From Flavobacterium sp. MedPE-SWcel (GTDB lineage: Bacteria; Bacteroidota; Bacteroidia; Flavobacteriales; Flavobacteriaceae), in the NCBI GenBank assembly GCA_001874325.1, contig MPCW01000005.1, positions 124,001 to 188,000 on the forward strand: a DNA stretch of 64,000 nucleotides. Direction: 5' to 3'. How positions within the stretch are numbered: position 1 is the stretch's first letter; each line of letters starts with the position of its first letter. Below, in pieces: positions 53,027-63,500 of the stretch. The notes under the pieces are model-generated. The model worked only from the letters and a program-made list of their open reading frames with translations. It was not told the DNA's origin and searched no databases. Both the position numbers and the translations under genes were made by a program.

Positions 53027-53704
53027 TTATGGAGTACTCGACGATACTTGTAATACTTTCCCGTTATAAAATTTATTTCCTGTAAGTGAAAAATTGCAAA
53101 TATAATCAGCCATGTCTTTTGCAGAAAGTGGCGCATCATAACCTGGAAAAGCTTCTTGTAACATTTCTGTATTCACCGCTCCTAACGCTAGTACATTAAA
53201 GGCTATACCCTTCTCTTTGTATTCTTCCGCTAAAAGCTCTGACAGCGTAATTACAGCCCCTTTACTAGAACTATATGCTGACAACCCTGCAAACTTCATA
53301 GAGCCTTGTATACCACCCATACTACTTATGGTTACTACATGACTACCCGATTCCATATAAGGCAATACAATACGGTTTAGCGCTGCAACACCAAATACAT
53401 TAACTTTATATATATATTCAAAATCGGTAGCAGTTATTTCTTCAAATGGTTTTAATAGTAAAGCTCCTGCATTATGCAACAACACATCTACTTTATTCCA
53501 TGTAGTGTCTATAAAATTGCTTACTTCCTCTAAATTTGTTGCAGCAGCAATATCTATCGACAAACAAGAAATGTTTTTATGCTGTTTTAACGCTTCTGGA
53601 ATTCTTCGAGATAGTGCTAAAACTTGATGTCCTTCATTTGCAAATTGCAATGCCATCTCATAACCTATACCTCTACTTGTTCCTGTAATTATTATATTCT
53701 TCAT
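53027..53704 (-). CDS. SDR-family oxidoreductase (225 aa)
   Basis: Classical short-chain dehydrogenase: cofactor loop GTSRGIGYE at residues 7-15, HNAGAL near 78, SSMGG near 126 and catalytic YSSSK near 143-147. The substrate is not predictable. Its start overlaps the stop of the M28 gene by one base. Confidence 0.93.
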   Translation of the reverse strand: MKNIIITGTSRGIGYEMALQFANEGHQVLALSRRIPEALKQHKNISCLSIDIAAATNLEEVSNFIDTTWNKVDVLLHNAGALLLKPFEEITATDFEYIYKVNVFGVAALNRIVLPYMESGSHVVTISSMGGIQGSMKFAGLSAYSSSKGAVITLSELLAEEYKEKGIAFNVLALGAVNTEMLQEAFPGYDAPLSAKDMADYICNFSLTGNKFYNGKVLQVSSSTP

Positions 53705-54651
53705 TATTTTTTAAGAACTATTTCTTGTGTTTTTGCATTTACCATTTTTGTAACTACAGGCAACATTGTTTGCATAAACGTTGCCATATGAGCAGTATCC
53801 ATTTCTTCAAACTCATCATCTACATGATGGTAGTATTTAAATGTTTCCATACCTGTTGTAGATATTGTATGTGCTGGAACATTAAACTCTAAATAAAACG
53901 GGTAATTATCAGATGCTCTAAAAAGATGATATTTCACAGCAAAGTCAGTATAACCAATCATTTCTTTACCTGCATATTCATTCATTTTATTAGCAACGTT
54001 AGATCGACTATATCCTGTAACAAAAGCTTCAATATCCATTTGCAAAGGCACTCCAATCATTTCAAAATTCAACATCATGTAAATATTGAAATTATCCTTC
54101 TTTAATTTACTTGCAAGGTCATAGCTACCTAGTAATCCTTTCTCTTCTGCCGAGAAAAAGCAAAATAGTATACTACGTTTGTTTGATTTTGTTTCAGCAA
54201 AATACTGTACCAATTCTGTTACAGCTGTAGTACCCGATGCATTATCATCTGCTCCGTTATATATAACATCACCATCCATTTTTTTAGCCATACCAATATG
54301 GTCATAATGCGCTCCAATAACTACATATTCATTTTTAAGCACAGGATCATTCCCCTCAAGATACCCTACAATATTATAAGCAGGCTTATCATAGTTAGAT
54401 ATTGTATCTCTATACGTTTCAAAATATGGTTTAATATTATTTTCTGTAAAAACACCTTCTAAAAACTGAGCTGCTTTCTCTATCCCTTCACTCCCACTAT
54501 CACGCCCTTCAAGTGCATCTGACGATAAAAACTGTAATGTCTCAGCGATATGATTTTCACTTATAACATAAGTTTCTTGTTTTGATGTTTGAGCTATTGA
54601 TGTAACAGTGCTTCCTAAAGTTAAAAGCGTAATTAGCAGTCTTTTTTTCAT
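53704..54651 (-). CDS. M28-family metallopeptidase (315 aa)
   Basis: A signal peptide (residues 1-20) precedes an M28 aminopeptidase domain. Metal ligands appear in HYDHIG (near 113), YNGADDNASG (near 130) and SAEEKGLLGS (near 166), with a later Asp/His pair. It probably releases amino acids or dipeptides in the periplasm or outside the cell. Confidence 0.93.
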   Translation of the reverse strand: MKKRLLITLLTLGSTVTSIAQTSKQETYVISENHIAETLQFLSSDALEGRDSGSEGIEKAAQFLEGVFTENNIKPYFETYRDTISNYDKPAYNIVGYLEGNDPVLKNEYVVIGAHYDHIGMAKKMDGDVIYNGADDNASGTTAVTELVQYFAETKSNKRSILFCFFSAEEKGLLGSYDLASKLKKDNFNIYMMLNFEMIGVPLQMDIEAFVTGYSRSNVANKMNEYAGKEMIGYTDFAVKYHLFRASDNYPFYLEFNVPAHTISTTGMETFKYYHHVDDEFEEMDTAHMATFMQTMLPVVTKMVNAKTQEIVLKK

Positions 54652-54688
54652 ATTGTTTGTTTTGTTTAGCTAAAATAATAAAATAAAA

Positions 54689-55315
54689 CTACCCCTCTCT
54701 TTTCACCTGTCGGAAAGTAAGGTTAACCCGAGGTAGGATATCTTTAGCTGTTTTAGGAACATGATGTTCCCAATGTGTTTGTGTTGTTCCTGCCATGAGT
54801 AATAGTGTACCATGTGTTAACGGTAACTCTTGTACAGGTAGTTCTTTTTGAGTTTTATGTCGTAACTTAAATAGTCGTGTTTCACCAAAAGAGACAGAGG
54901 CTATCACTTGATTACTCCCAAAATCTTCTTCTTTATCACTGTGCCATCCTACACCGTCTTTACCATCTCGGTATAAATTAAGTAATACACTATTAAATTT
55001 ATGACCACACTCCTGCTCTACTTTCTTTTTAATAGCGAGTAGCTCAGGTGTCCAAAAAGGCGCGCTTAAATCTGCGCCTGCATTACTTTTATCTTCATAC
55101 CAAGCCACCATACGAGGAATGGTATGCGTTTTATCATAAACCGTAAGTTCAGATTCTTTCCAAGGTGTATTTTTTAATAATGTAGCATAGTAATGATCTG
55201 ACTCCTTTTTATCAAAAAAACCTTCATGTAACATCAAATCGGCATCAGGCAAATCAAGATTTTGCCTATGCGGTTTATTGTTTGTAAATAAATCAGTGTC
55301 GTTAAACAACTTCAT
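54689..55315 (-). CDS. AlkB-like 2-oxoglutarate-dependent dioxygenase (208 aa)
   Basis: Fe(II)/2-oxoglutarate oxygenase of the AlkB family. Iron ligands are His125 and Asp127 in GWHSDKEED, with a third His near 184 in THWEHHVPK. The 2-oxoglutarate-binding arginine is in LPRVNLTFR at the C-terminus. This group repairs alkylated DNA or RNA bases. Length resembles human ALKBH2/3 rather than E. coli AlkB. Confidence 0.92.
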   Translation of the reverse strand: MKLFNDTDLFTNNKPHRQNLDLPDADLMLHEGFFDKKESDHYYATLLKNTPWKESELTVYDKTHTIPRMVAWYEDKSNAGADLSAPFWTPELLAIKKKVEQECGHKFNSVLLNLYRDGKDGVGWHSDKEEDFGSNQVIASVSFGETRLFKLRHKTQKELPVQELPLTHGTLLLMAGTTQTHWEHHVPKTAKDILPRVNLTFRQVKREG

Positions 55316-55327
55316 AACTTGTACTTA

Positions 55328-55900
55328 TCAACTATAAAAGACTCTTAGTCTTGGCATTAACAGTTGCGATTCTTCTAATATTTCTTTACCAAATATACTT
55401 TCAGAAATATACAATTTTTCAAGATTTAAAGGAAGTTCATTACAGCTGATTTTCAAAGACCAATTAGCCCTAAGAGACAACTCTTTAATTCCAGGCATAT
55501 TCTTCATTACAACAGGCAATGTAATAATATCAGTATTCTCAATACTAAGGTTACTAAGATTTTTAAACCTCACAATAGAGTCTGGAATAAATTTAAAATC
55601 ACAGCCTCTTATTTTTAAATATTTCAAATTTTGAAGGTTACACAACTGCTCAGGGAAATCCTTATAGTTTACATTAAGCATTTCTAACCTCTCTAAAGAC
55701 TCCATCTTTACCAGTTTTTCCAAACCAAGAGGTTCATCAAAAATATTAGCATGTATAGATAACTCTTTTAACGAAGTAAACAAAGGTAACTTATCTTCAT
55801 ATTCCAAGGGAGTTAAAAAACTCAAATGAAGTTTCTTAACCTTACTAGGACACAACAAAGCCTTATCAAGATTAGTATATTTCTTATAAAAACTAAACAT
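55328..55900 (-). CDS. Leucine-rich repeat protein (190 aa)
   Basis: About six leucine-rich repeats of 22-23 residues (pattern LKELSIHANIF, LERLEMLNVNYKDFP, LKYLKIRGCDFKFIP, LSNLSIENTDIITLP) cover residues 20-165, with no signal peptide. It is likely a protein-binding module; no partner is visible. Its -7 box lies inside the preceding terminator stem, so it has its own start and is nearly leaderless. Confidence 0.85.
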   Translation of the reverse strand: MFSFYKKYTNLDKALLCPSKVKKLHLSFLTPLEYEDKLPLFTSLKELSIHANIFDEPLGLEKLVKMESLERLEMLNVNYKDFPEQLCNLQNLKYLKIRGCDFKFIPDSIVRFKNLSNLSIENTDIITLPVVMKNMPGIKELSLRANWSLKISCNELPLNLEKLYISESIFGKEILEESQLLMPRLRVFYS

Positions 55901-55911
55901 ATTACTAATTA

Positions 55912-55919
55912 CAAAAATA
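55912..55919 (-). promoter_or_regulatory. Putative -7 box TATTTTTG for the LRR gene, within a terminator
   Basis: Exact TAnnTTTG match on the minus strand 12 bp before the LRR start. It overlaps the 3' arm and T tract of the terminator at 55915-55947. Confidence 0.38.
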
Positions 55920-55947
55920 CCCGCCCTGAAAAACAGAACGGGTATTT
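55915..55947 (-). terminator. Terminator of the pyruvate dehydrogenase operon
   Basis: AAATACCCG/CGGGTATTT stem with an inner CTG/CAG stem and T tract on the minus strand, 25 bp after the E2 stop. Confidence 0.8.
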
Positions 55948-55971
55948 ATATGATTAAAACCTATACAAATG

Positions 55972-57600
55972 TTATGCTAACATCGTTACAGGGTTTTCAA
56001 TATATTGTTTTAGTGTTTGCAAGAACTGAGCTCCTGTAGCACCATCAACTGTTCTATGGTCGCAAGTAAGTGTAACCGTCATAGTATTACCTACTACAAT
56101 TTGGCCATCTTTAACTACTGGTTTTTGCACAATAGCACCTACAGATAATATAGCCGAGTTAGGTTGGTTAATAATAGAAGTAAATTCTGTTATACCAAAC
56201 ATACCAAGGTTAGACACTGTAAAGGTACTACCTTCCATCTCTTTAGGTTGTAGTTTTCTGTTTCTTGCTTTACCTGCAAGATCTTTAACACCCGAACCTA
56301 TTTGAGAAAGACTCATATTATCAGCAAACTTAAGTACTGGCACAACCAATCCTTCGTCTACAGCTACAGCAACACCAATACTAATATGATTGTTGTATAC
56401 TGTTACATCATCTTTCCACTGTGTATTAATCTGTGGATGCTTTCTTAATGCCATAGCACTTGCCTTAATAACCATATCGTTAAACGACACTTTAGTTTCT
56501 GGCAATGCGTTTATAACACCTCGAGATGCAATAGCAGCATCCATATCAAGCTCTATAGTAAGGCTATATTCTGGAGCTGTAAATTTAGAGTTACTTAAAC
56601 TACGTGCAATTGCTTTACGCATTTGCGAGTTCTTAACCTCTTCTGTGCTTACTTCTCCAGCAGGAACATAAACTTTTGCTTCTGTTGTTGCTTTATCTGA
56701 TTTTGGCTGTTGAACCGCCGCTTGAGGCTGTGCTGCCTGCGGAGTATAACTCTCAATATCTTTCTTAACAATACGGCCGTTTTCGCCCGTACCTTTTACT
56801 TCGTTAAGATTAATACCTTTTTCTTCTGCTATTTTACGCGCTAATGGTGATGCGAATATTCTTCCTCCATTAGTTGTAGCCTCTACTTTAGCAGTTGCTT
56901 CAACTTCTTTACTAGCTGTTGTAGCATTGTCAGATTTTTCTCCCGCTCCTTTATCTGAAGCAGCTTCAAGGCTATCATGATTATCAGCTATACCAGTAAC
57001 ATCAGTACCTGCAGGGCCTATAATAGCTAAAACGCTATCAACTGGTGCTGTTTCACCTTCATTTATACCTACATACAGAAGTGTACCTTCGTTAAAAGAT
57101 TCAAATTCCATAGTAGCTTTATCAGTTTCTATTTCTGCAAGAATATCGCCCTCTTCTACTTTATCACCAACATTTTTAAGCCATGTAGCTACAGTACCGT
57201 CTGTCATAGTATCACTAAGACGAGGCATTGTTATAACCTTTACTCCTTCTGGTAAAGTCGCTGGAGCTGACTTTACTTCAGCAACTTCTTCTTTAACTTC
57301 AGTTACAGCAGGTTTATCTTCGCTTGTATTATCACCGTTAAGTAATGCTTGGTAATCTTCACCTTCATTACCTATAATAGCTAGTACGCTATCAACTGGT
57401 GCAGTATCTCCTTCTTGAATTCCAACATATAATAAAGTTCCAGCATCAAATGACTCAAACTCCATAGTGGCTTTGTCAGTTTCAATCTCTGCAAGAATAT
57501 CTCCTTCATCAATCTTATCACCAACATTCTTAAGCCATGTTGCTACAGTACCCTCTTCCATAGTGTCACTAAGACGAGGCATTGTTATAATTTTTGCCAT
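55972..57600 (-). CDS. pdhC: Pyruvate dehydrogenase E2, dihydrolipoamide acetyltransferase (542 aa)
   Basis: Two tandem lipoyl domains (lipoyl-lysine motif ETDKATMEFES near residues 41-51 and 162-172), an E1/E3-binding domain near 250-285 (FASPLARKIAEEKGI), and the catalytic domain ending with HRTVDGATGAQFL near 512-524. It passes the acetyl group to CoA. The two lipoyl domains are near-copies of each other, typical of flavobacterial E2. Starts 5 bp after pdhA. Confidence 0.96.
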   Translation of the reverse strand: MAKIITMPRLSDTMEEGTVATWLKNVGDKIDEGDILAEIETDKATMEFESFDAGTLLYVGIQEGDTAPVDSVLAIIGNEGEDYQALLNGDNTSEDKPAVTEVKEEVAEVKSAPATLPEGVKVITMPRLSDTMTDGTVATWLKNVGDKVEEGDILAEIETDKATMEFESFNEGTLLYVGINEGETAPVDSVLAIIGPAGTDVTGIADNHDSLEAASDKGAGEKSDNATTASKEVEATAKVEATTNGGRIFASPLARKIAEEKGINLNEVKGTGENGRIVKKDIESYTPQAAQPQAAVQQPKSDKATTEAKVYVPAGEVSTEEVKNSQMRKAIARSLSNSKFTAPEYSLTIELDMDAAIASRGVINALPETKVSFNDMVIKASAMALRKHPQINTQWKDDVTVYNNHISIGVAVAVDEGLVVPVLKFADNMSLSQIGSGVKDLAGKARNRKLQPKEMEGSTFTVSNLGMFGITEFTSIINQPNSAILSVGAIVQKPVVKDGQIVVGNTMTVTLTCDHRTVDGATGAQFLQTLKQYIENPVTMLA

Positions 57601-57605
57601 AATTA

Positions 57606-58604
57606 TTATAATTTATGTGATAAAAACGGATAATCTTTTTGTTCGTAAACAACATCATACATAACACTAGGATCTGGGTATGGAGATTCTTCAGCAAACT
57701 GCTCACACTCGCTTACCAAGCTCTTAACTCTAGCATCTATTACCTCAACCTCTTCGTCAGTTGCGTAACCTTTTTCTTTTATAACATTTAGCACTTGAGT
57801 GATTGGGTCAATTTTCTTATATTCTGCAACCTCATCCTTAGTTCTATAATGTTGTGCGTCACTCATAGAGTGACCTCTATAACGGTACGTTTTCATTTCA
57901 AGGAAAGTAGGACCTTCTCCTTTTCTTGCTCTTTCCATTGCCTCATGCATAGCTTCGGCAACTTTTATAGGGTTCATTCCGTCAACTGGACCACATGGCA
58001 TTTCATACCCTAATCCTAGTTTCCATATATCAGTATGGTTAGCCGTACGTTCTACCGAAGTACCCATTGCATAACCATTATTTTCTACTATAAACACTAC
58101 AGGAAGTTTCCATAACATTGCCATATTAAAGGCTTCGTGAAGTGAACCTTGACGTGCAGCTCCATCTCCAAAATAAGTTAGTGTTACTCCTCCTGTTTCA
58201 AAATACTTATCAGCAAAAGCAATACCTGCTCCTACTGGTATTTGAGCCCCTACAATACCATGACCTCCGTAAAAGCCATGTTCTTTAGAGAATATATGCA
58301 TAGAACCTCCTAGTCCTTGCGATGTTCCTGTTGCCTTACCTAAAAGTTCTGCCATAACCTTACGTGGATCTACACCCATACCTATAGGCTGTACGTGGTT
58401 ACGGTAAGCAGTTATCATTTTATCTTTAGACAAGTCCATAGCATGCAATGCTCCTGCAAGTACAGCTTCCTGCCCATTATATAAGTGAAGGAAACCTCTA
58501 ACTTTCTGCTGAATATATAAAGCAGCTAGTTTATCTTCAAATTTTCTCCAAAACAGCATGTCTTCATACCACTTCAAATAAACTTCTTTTGTAATTTCTT
58601 TCAT
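57606..58604 (-). CDS. pdhA: Pyruvate dehydrogenase E1 component, alpha subunit (332 aa)
   Basis: Thiamine diphosphate-binding E1 alpha of the two-subunit type. GDGAARQGSLHEAFNMA near 145-161 is the ThDP motif, and YRGHSMSDAQHYRTKDEV is the conserved phosphorylation-loop region. The E1 beta gene is not adjacent, so it must lie elsewhere. The operon order is pdhA, then pdhC. Confidence 0.96.
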   Translation of the reverse strand: MKEITKEVYLKWYEDMLFWRKFEDKLAALYIQQKVRGFLHLYNGQEAVLAGALHAMDLSKDKMITAYRNHVQPIGMGVDPRKVMAELLGKATGTSQGLGGSMHIFSKEHGFYGGHGIVGAQIPVGAGIAFADKYFETGGVTLTYFGDGAARQGSLHEAFNMAMLWKLPVVFIVENNGYAMGTSVERTANHTDIWKLGLGYEMPCGPVDGMNPIKVAEAMHEAMERARKGEGPTFLEMKTYRYRGHSMSDAQHYRTKDEVAEYKKIDPITQVLNVIKEKGYATDEEVEVIDARVKSLVSECEQFAEESPYPDPSVMYDVVYEQKDYPFLSHKL

Positions 58605-58682
58605 TCCTGAATATTTGTTACTGATGTAATTAAAAAAAATTCACTCTACGCAAAAAGTTTCCTCACACAAATTTGCGAAACG

Positions 58683-58690
58683 CAAAAATA
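58683..58690 (-). promoter_or_regulatory. Putative -7 box TATTTTTG for the pdhA-pdhC operon
   Basis: Exact TAnnTTTG match on the minus strand, leaving a leader of about 70 nt before pdhA. Confidence 0.42.
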
Positions 58691-58768
58691 TAACATCTGT
58701 TTTATATCTAAAAAAATAAACTGAAGTATTTTTACTGTTTTCTAATTCTTTTAAGAAATCTCTAAAAC

Positions 58769-58798
58769 AAAAAAGGATCTCAATTGAGATCCTTTTTT
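58769..58798. terminator. Terminator between cdd and the pdh operon
   Basis: AGGATCTCA/TGAGATCCT stem with A and T runs on both sides, 7 bp past the cdd stop. Confidence 0.88.
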
Positions 58799-58804
58799 GT
58801 TTTA

Positions 58805-59287
58805 TTATAAATGTTTGCTTTCAAAAACCATCGGTAACAGATTTTTAAGAGAATCTGACTTATATATTTTTCCAGTTTCTCCCATGAAATAAATCTCAAT
58901 AGGAACATCTTGTTTCATTTCATATTCAGCTATTGATTGCCTACAAGCACCACAAGGGGGTATAGGATCTTCAACTATTTTTTCTTCTGAGGCTGCTGTA
59001 ATAGCCATCTTTAAGATCTTAGCTTTTGGATGCACAGCTCCTGCATAAAAAACAGCAACTCTTTCTGCACAAAGACCTGATGGGTAAGCTGCATTTTCTT
59101 GATTAGCTCCCACTACAACCTCATCATTATCCAAAAGCAATGCTGCTCCTACATGAAAACGAGAGTATGGTGCATAAGAAGTTTTTCTTACCGTTACAGC
59201 ACGCTCCATTAACACCTTTACATCGTCAGACAATTCATCTACCGAGTCATAAACTGTAAAGGTTGAAGTTATACTGATATTTTTCAT
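58805..59287 (-). CDS. cdd: Cytidine deaminase (160 aa)
   Basis: Zinc enzyme of pyrimidine salvage that converts cytidine to uridine. CAERVAVF near 73-80 holds the first Cys ligand and the catalytic Glu; PPCGACRQ near 109-116 holds the other two cysteines. Length is typical of homotetrameric Cdd with a short extension. It follows porV by 3 bp, so it is likely co-transcribed with porU and porV. Confidence 0.96.
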   Translation of the reverse strand: MKNISITSTFTVYDSVDELSDDVKVLMERAVTVRKTSYAPYSRFHVGAALLLDNDEVVVGANQENAAYPSGLCAERVAVFYAGAVHPKAKILKMAITAASEEKIVEDPIPPCGACRQSIAEYEMKQDVPIEIYFMGETGKIYKSDSLKNLLPMVFESKHL

Positions 59288-59290
59288 TTA

Positions 59291-60511
59291 TTAATATTCG
59301 TCGTAAGTATTATCTCCAAAGTTAAACGATAAAGAGAAACGTAATGTATTCTCTAATGGATTTCTAACTTTTGATGCTGAGAAAAGGTATGACACATCTA
59401 TTTTAACTACTGTATACTTAAATCCTGCTCCAAGTGAAAAGAATTTACGAGCCCCTTTTAAATCGTCTTCATTAAAATACCCTAATCTAAATGCAAATGA
59501 ATCTTGATAAGTATATTCAGCACCTAATGAATAAGTAATTTCTTTTAACTCTTCGCTTATTCCATCGGGAGCATCTCCAAATGATTCAAACATACCTGAT
59601 ACCCAACTTTTCTTATTATAATCTAATAAATCTTGTTGGTATTGGGTATCTGCTATATTTTGCTCATCTCGGCTTATATCTCCATCACCATCAGCATCAA
59701 TTGCTTCTACAATTGCAGGAGGAGTTGGTACAAGTAATTTTGTTATCTCTACACTTACTCCAACTTTATTATATTCATCAAAGATAAAATCAAAACCTCC
59801 ACCAAGTCTCATATTTGCTGGTAAGTAATTTGAATTAGCACTATCGGCTGCTTCTTCTCCGTTATAGTTTATTTTTGGCCCCATGTTCTGGAAGTTAAAT
59901 CCAGCTCTCCAACGACCATTAAAATCTTCATAAGCCTCTTCTTCTGACTGATAAAAACCAGCAACATCAAAAGCAAATGTAGTTGCAGCCTTTGAATCTC
60001 CACCTCCAGAAGCTTCTGGTATTCTTAAATTAGAGCTAATAAAACGACCTGCAACAGCCATAGAAAAACGCTCACTTAATTTAAGAGAATAAGATAAATC
60101 TAAAGCTAATTCATTTGGTGTTCTTACTACTCCTGGGTCATCAGGGCTTTGTCTTAACTCAATATCTCCAAGACCAAAATATCTAAAACTACCTGCAAAA
60201 GCACTTCGCTCACTATATCTATTATAGTAATTAATCTGTGCTAACGATATATCTCCTGCTATTTGAGTAAGATATGGCGTATAGTTAACACCTACACCTT
60301 GTCCATCAAGAGCAAATGCATACTTTGCTGGATTCCATTGTTGAGAATAAGTATCTGAAGCTGTTGCAACACCTTGATCTCCCATTCCTGCAGCCCTAGC
60401 ATCGGCTGCTATTAATAAAAATGGAACTCCTGTAGTAATTGCTCTGTTATTCTGTGCTTTTGCTACATGCACTCCTAAAAGGCATAACGCAAATAAAATA
60501 ATCTTTTTCAT
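59291..60511 (-). CDS. porV: T9SS outer-membrane protein PorV / LptO (406 aa)
   Basis: The signal peptide ends AKAQ (residue 19). The PorV pattern follows: PFLLIAADARAAGMGDQGVA, then a FadL-like barrel with TYSQQWNPAKYAF and a last strand ending SLSFNFG. PorV takes T9SS cargo from the translocon and presents it to the PorU sortase. It sits directly after porU, the known flavobacterial order. An acidic EF-like stretch DADGDGDISRDE near 269-280 could bind calcium. Confidence 0.95.
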   Translation of the reverse strand: MKKIILFALCLLGVHVAKAQNNRAITTGVPFLLIAADARAAGMGDQGVATASDTYSQQWNPAKYAFALDGQGVGVNYTPYLTQIAGDISLAQINYYNRYSERSAFAGSFRYFGLGDIELRQSPDDPGVVRTPNELALDLSYSLKLSERFSMAVAGRFISSNLRIPEASGGGDSKAATTFAFDVAGFYQSEEEAYEDFNGRWRAGFNFQNMGPKINYNGEEAADSANSNYLPANMRLGGGFDFIFDEYNKVGVSVEITKLLVPTPPAIVEAIDADGDGDISRDEQNIADTQYQQDLLDYNKKSWVSGMFESFGDAPDGISEELKEITYSLGAEYTYQDSFAFRLGYFNEDDLKGARKFFSLGAGFKYTVVKIDVSYLFSASKVRNPLENTLRFSLSFNFGDNTYDEY

Positions 60512-60552
60512 TTCTATTTTTCAAAATTTAAAGGTAACAAATATAGTGTTTT

Positions 60553-63500
60553 TTATAGCAATACAAGTTTTTCATACTTATGTGCTGTTTTATTAGTTAC
60601 AGACGATTTAACAGTAAGTTTATAAATATAAACTCCCTTACCTATCTTATCTCCAAAATCGTCACGTCCATCCCATTTAACATCTCTACTTAAAAAACCA
60701 TCTGTCACCACTGTTTGATTAATTGTTCTAACTACTTTACCTGTAACAGTAAGCACCTGTACTTGTACCTCCAAAGGCTCAAAAGGTCTATTGTGACTAA
60801 ACCAAAATTCAGTATAACTAACAAAAGGATTAGGATAATTTAACACTCGCTCTAACTCTAACCCTTCATCTCCTGCTACCACAAATTGTATATCTGCTGT
60901 AACAAGGTTATTATAAACATCCCACGCTTTAAAAGTTAATGTATGTAATCCTTTTTCCAGATCAGAAAAAGGAAAACGAACCTGGCCTTTTTTATAGTTA
61001 TTAGTATCAGCTTCATAATAATCATTCATTAAGAATTGATTCGTTTCATCACCGTCTAATATCCCTATAATATCATGCCCTATACCACTTGCCGTATTAA
61101 TACCATACTCATCTTCTAAATAAGCTAACAGTATAGGTGAATCATTTGTTATACTTCCCGAAACAAAAGTTTCATCATTCATATACAATCTAACCGTTGG
61201 TGCAGTGTTATCTTCTGCAGCATCTAAATTAATACCTCCTATTTGTAAAGTATTACTATACCCCGTTTGATCTTCTAATTGATTATTTCGTTTGGCATAA
61301 AAACTAACACGCCCATTACCTACTGGTATACGAATATCTCTAGGTACTACAAAATTAACATCAAACTGACCATTTACAACGGTTGCACTTCCTCTAAAAA
61401 TAGTTTCACCAAGAGTCTCAAACTCTGTAGTTGTATCTAAAGTGTTATCGTTATTTAACGTTTCACGATCAATGTTTTTATCAAAAACTGTTATTTCTAA
61501 CTCTCCATTATAATTCGATATAATACCTCCACCCTCATTAGCAACATGCCCCGAAAGCTTAACGCGCTCTAATGATTTCATAGGCTCTGTAACATCAGCC
61601 AAAGGAACATCATTTATCGCCGTAAGTTCTATTTGAGGACCAGGAACAGCTAGTTTTAATGCCGGATCTCCTACAAAAGCTATTAAACGATATGTTTCTT
61701 GACTTGATTTTGCTTGACGTAACGCTTCTGCCATAGAAGGATAGTCTCCCCCTTCAAAAGCATACAGCCTAGAAGCTAATATAGTATTAAAGCTAATAGC
61801 AGCCGATATAAAAATAGCACGGGTAGTTGTCATCATCGCTATAGCACCACCCTTAGGGTTCCAATAAATTTCTTCTCCCGCTGTAGGTCTATAAGGATTA
61901 TCAAACTTTGTCAACTCACAAGTAGCTGTTATAAATAAAGGGTATCTAAACCTATTGGTAAATGCTAATGCATCTGCAGCCTCTAAAAGTCGCTCTCCTG
62001 CAATACCATCTTCACTACCATGACCTAAATAATTCACAACCAATGTCCCGTAGTTAATAGATCGTATAATTTGTTCTTTAGCATCTGGGTAACGTTCCCC
62101 TCCAGAAGAAGCCTGTTGCACATAAGAGTCAGCATAAATCTTTCTCATATTTATAAAAGGCCTATTCTCTAATATTGTTTCGACTAAATTCTCTTGTTGC
62201 GGAACAAAACTAGCGTCACTAGACTCATCGGCATCATCCGAAATAATAAGATATTCATTACGCCATCTACCATAAGATTCTAAACCTAAATACTCTGCTA
62301 TCTTATTATTCATCTCCTCTGCCTGAGTCGTAGTACTCACTAACATACGTCCGGCAGCAATATCAGCAGCACCTTCTCCTGCACCTTCTCCATCATCCAT
62401 CATAACAAAAAAGTCATCTGACACATATGTCCTTACAATACTATAATTACCATTACCTGTTCTAGCAGGATCATAATCATGATATGTAGGTACTATATTA
62501 GTATTATTCGGTATTCTATCCTTAAAATCAAAAGAAGCATCACCATAAAGATTCACATACTTTATTCTATTCTCTTCTGAAGAAGCATTATTGTAAATAT
62601 ATTTTACAAAATTTCTTATCGCACCTATATCTTGTTTACCCGAAGAAAACTCTTTATAAATTTTATCAAGCGTCACCACCTTAACATTTAAATCCGATTG
62701 TGCCCTATGTAAGTTAGCTAAAGACTCCGCTTGACTTACTAAAAACTCAGGTGTTACAATAAGATAATCTAAGTCTTTAAACTGACCTTGTGCGTCATTA
62801 AATATAGTTCCTTTCAGGTTTTGATTTACAACACGTGTATTTGATTCTCTTAGTGGTGTATAATAATCAGACGATGCTATACTTATATACTTTCTTTCCT
62901 CCCCCATATTCGCCTTAAACGAAAACTGTGACGCGTCATTATCTGCAACTTTAGTAACATTATATATATCTGTAATATCCCAAACTGCATCAATACTAGA
63001 TGCATTATTAAATTGATACTGTATTACACCAATATTATCTGCCGCTTCATCATAAGTAAAACGAAATTGATCGTTATTACCAGTAAGATTTCTTTTACAC
63101 TTTATTATAATGTAGTCTAACCATGCATTAGATGTCGGCACACCTCCATTATTATAATCTAAAGCAACCGTAATATTTTCTCCTGAAGGGATAAAACTAG
63201 CATTAAGATAACCATCTCTACCAGCATCATATTCTCCCATAGCAGAAAAAGTCAAATCCCCTACATCTTGACCGTTTACCTTGGCCGACATACTTGTAGA
63301 GTTAATAGATCCTGCAACAGCACTTACTATTACTGTAGCCTCCTCAGCAGCAATATCTGGCACTTCAAATTCAAATTCTTGATTATTTTCAACATTAAAT
63401 TGCTCCCCATGCCACTTTCTACCTAATCTAGCAATATTAACCAAATCTCTTTCATGATAAACATACTCATCAAAAGTAGAAACTGTAATATCAGCAGCAG

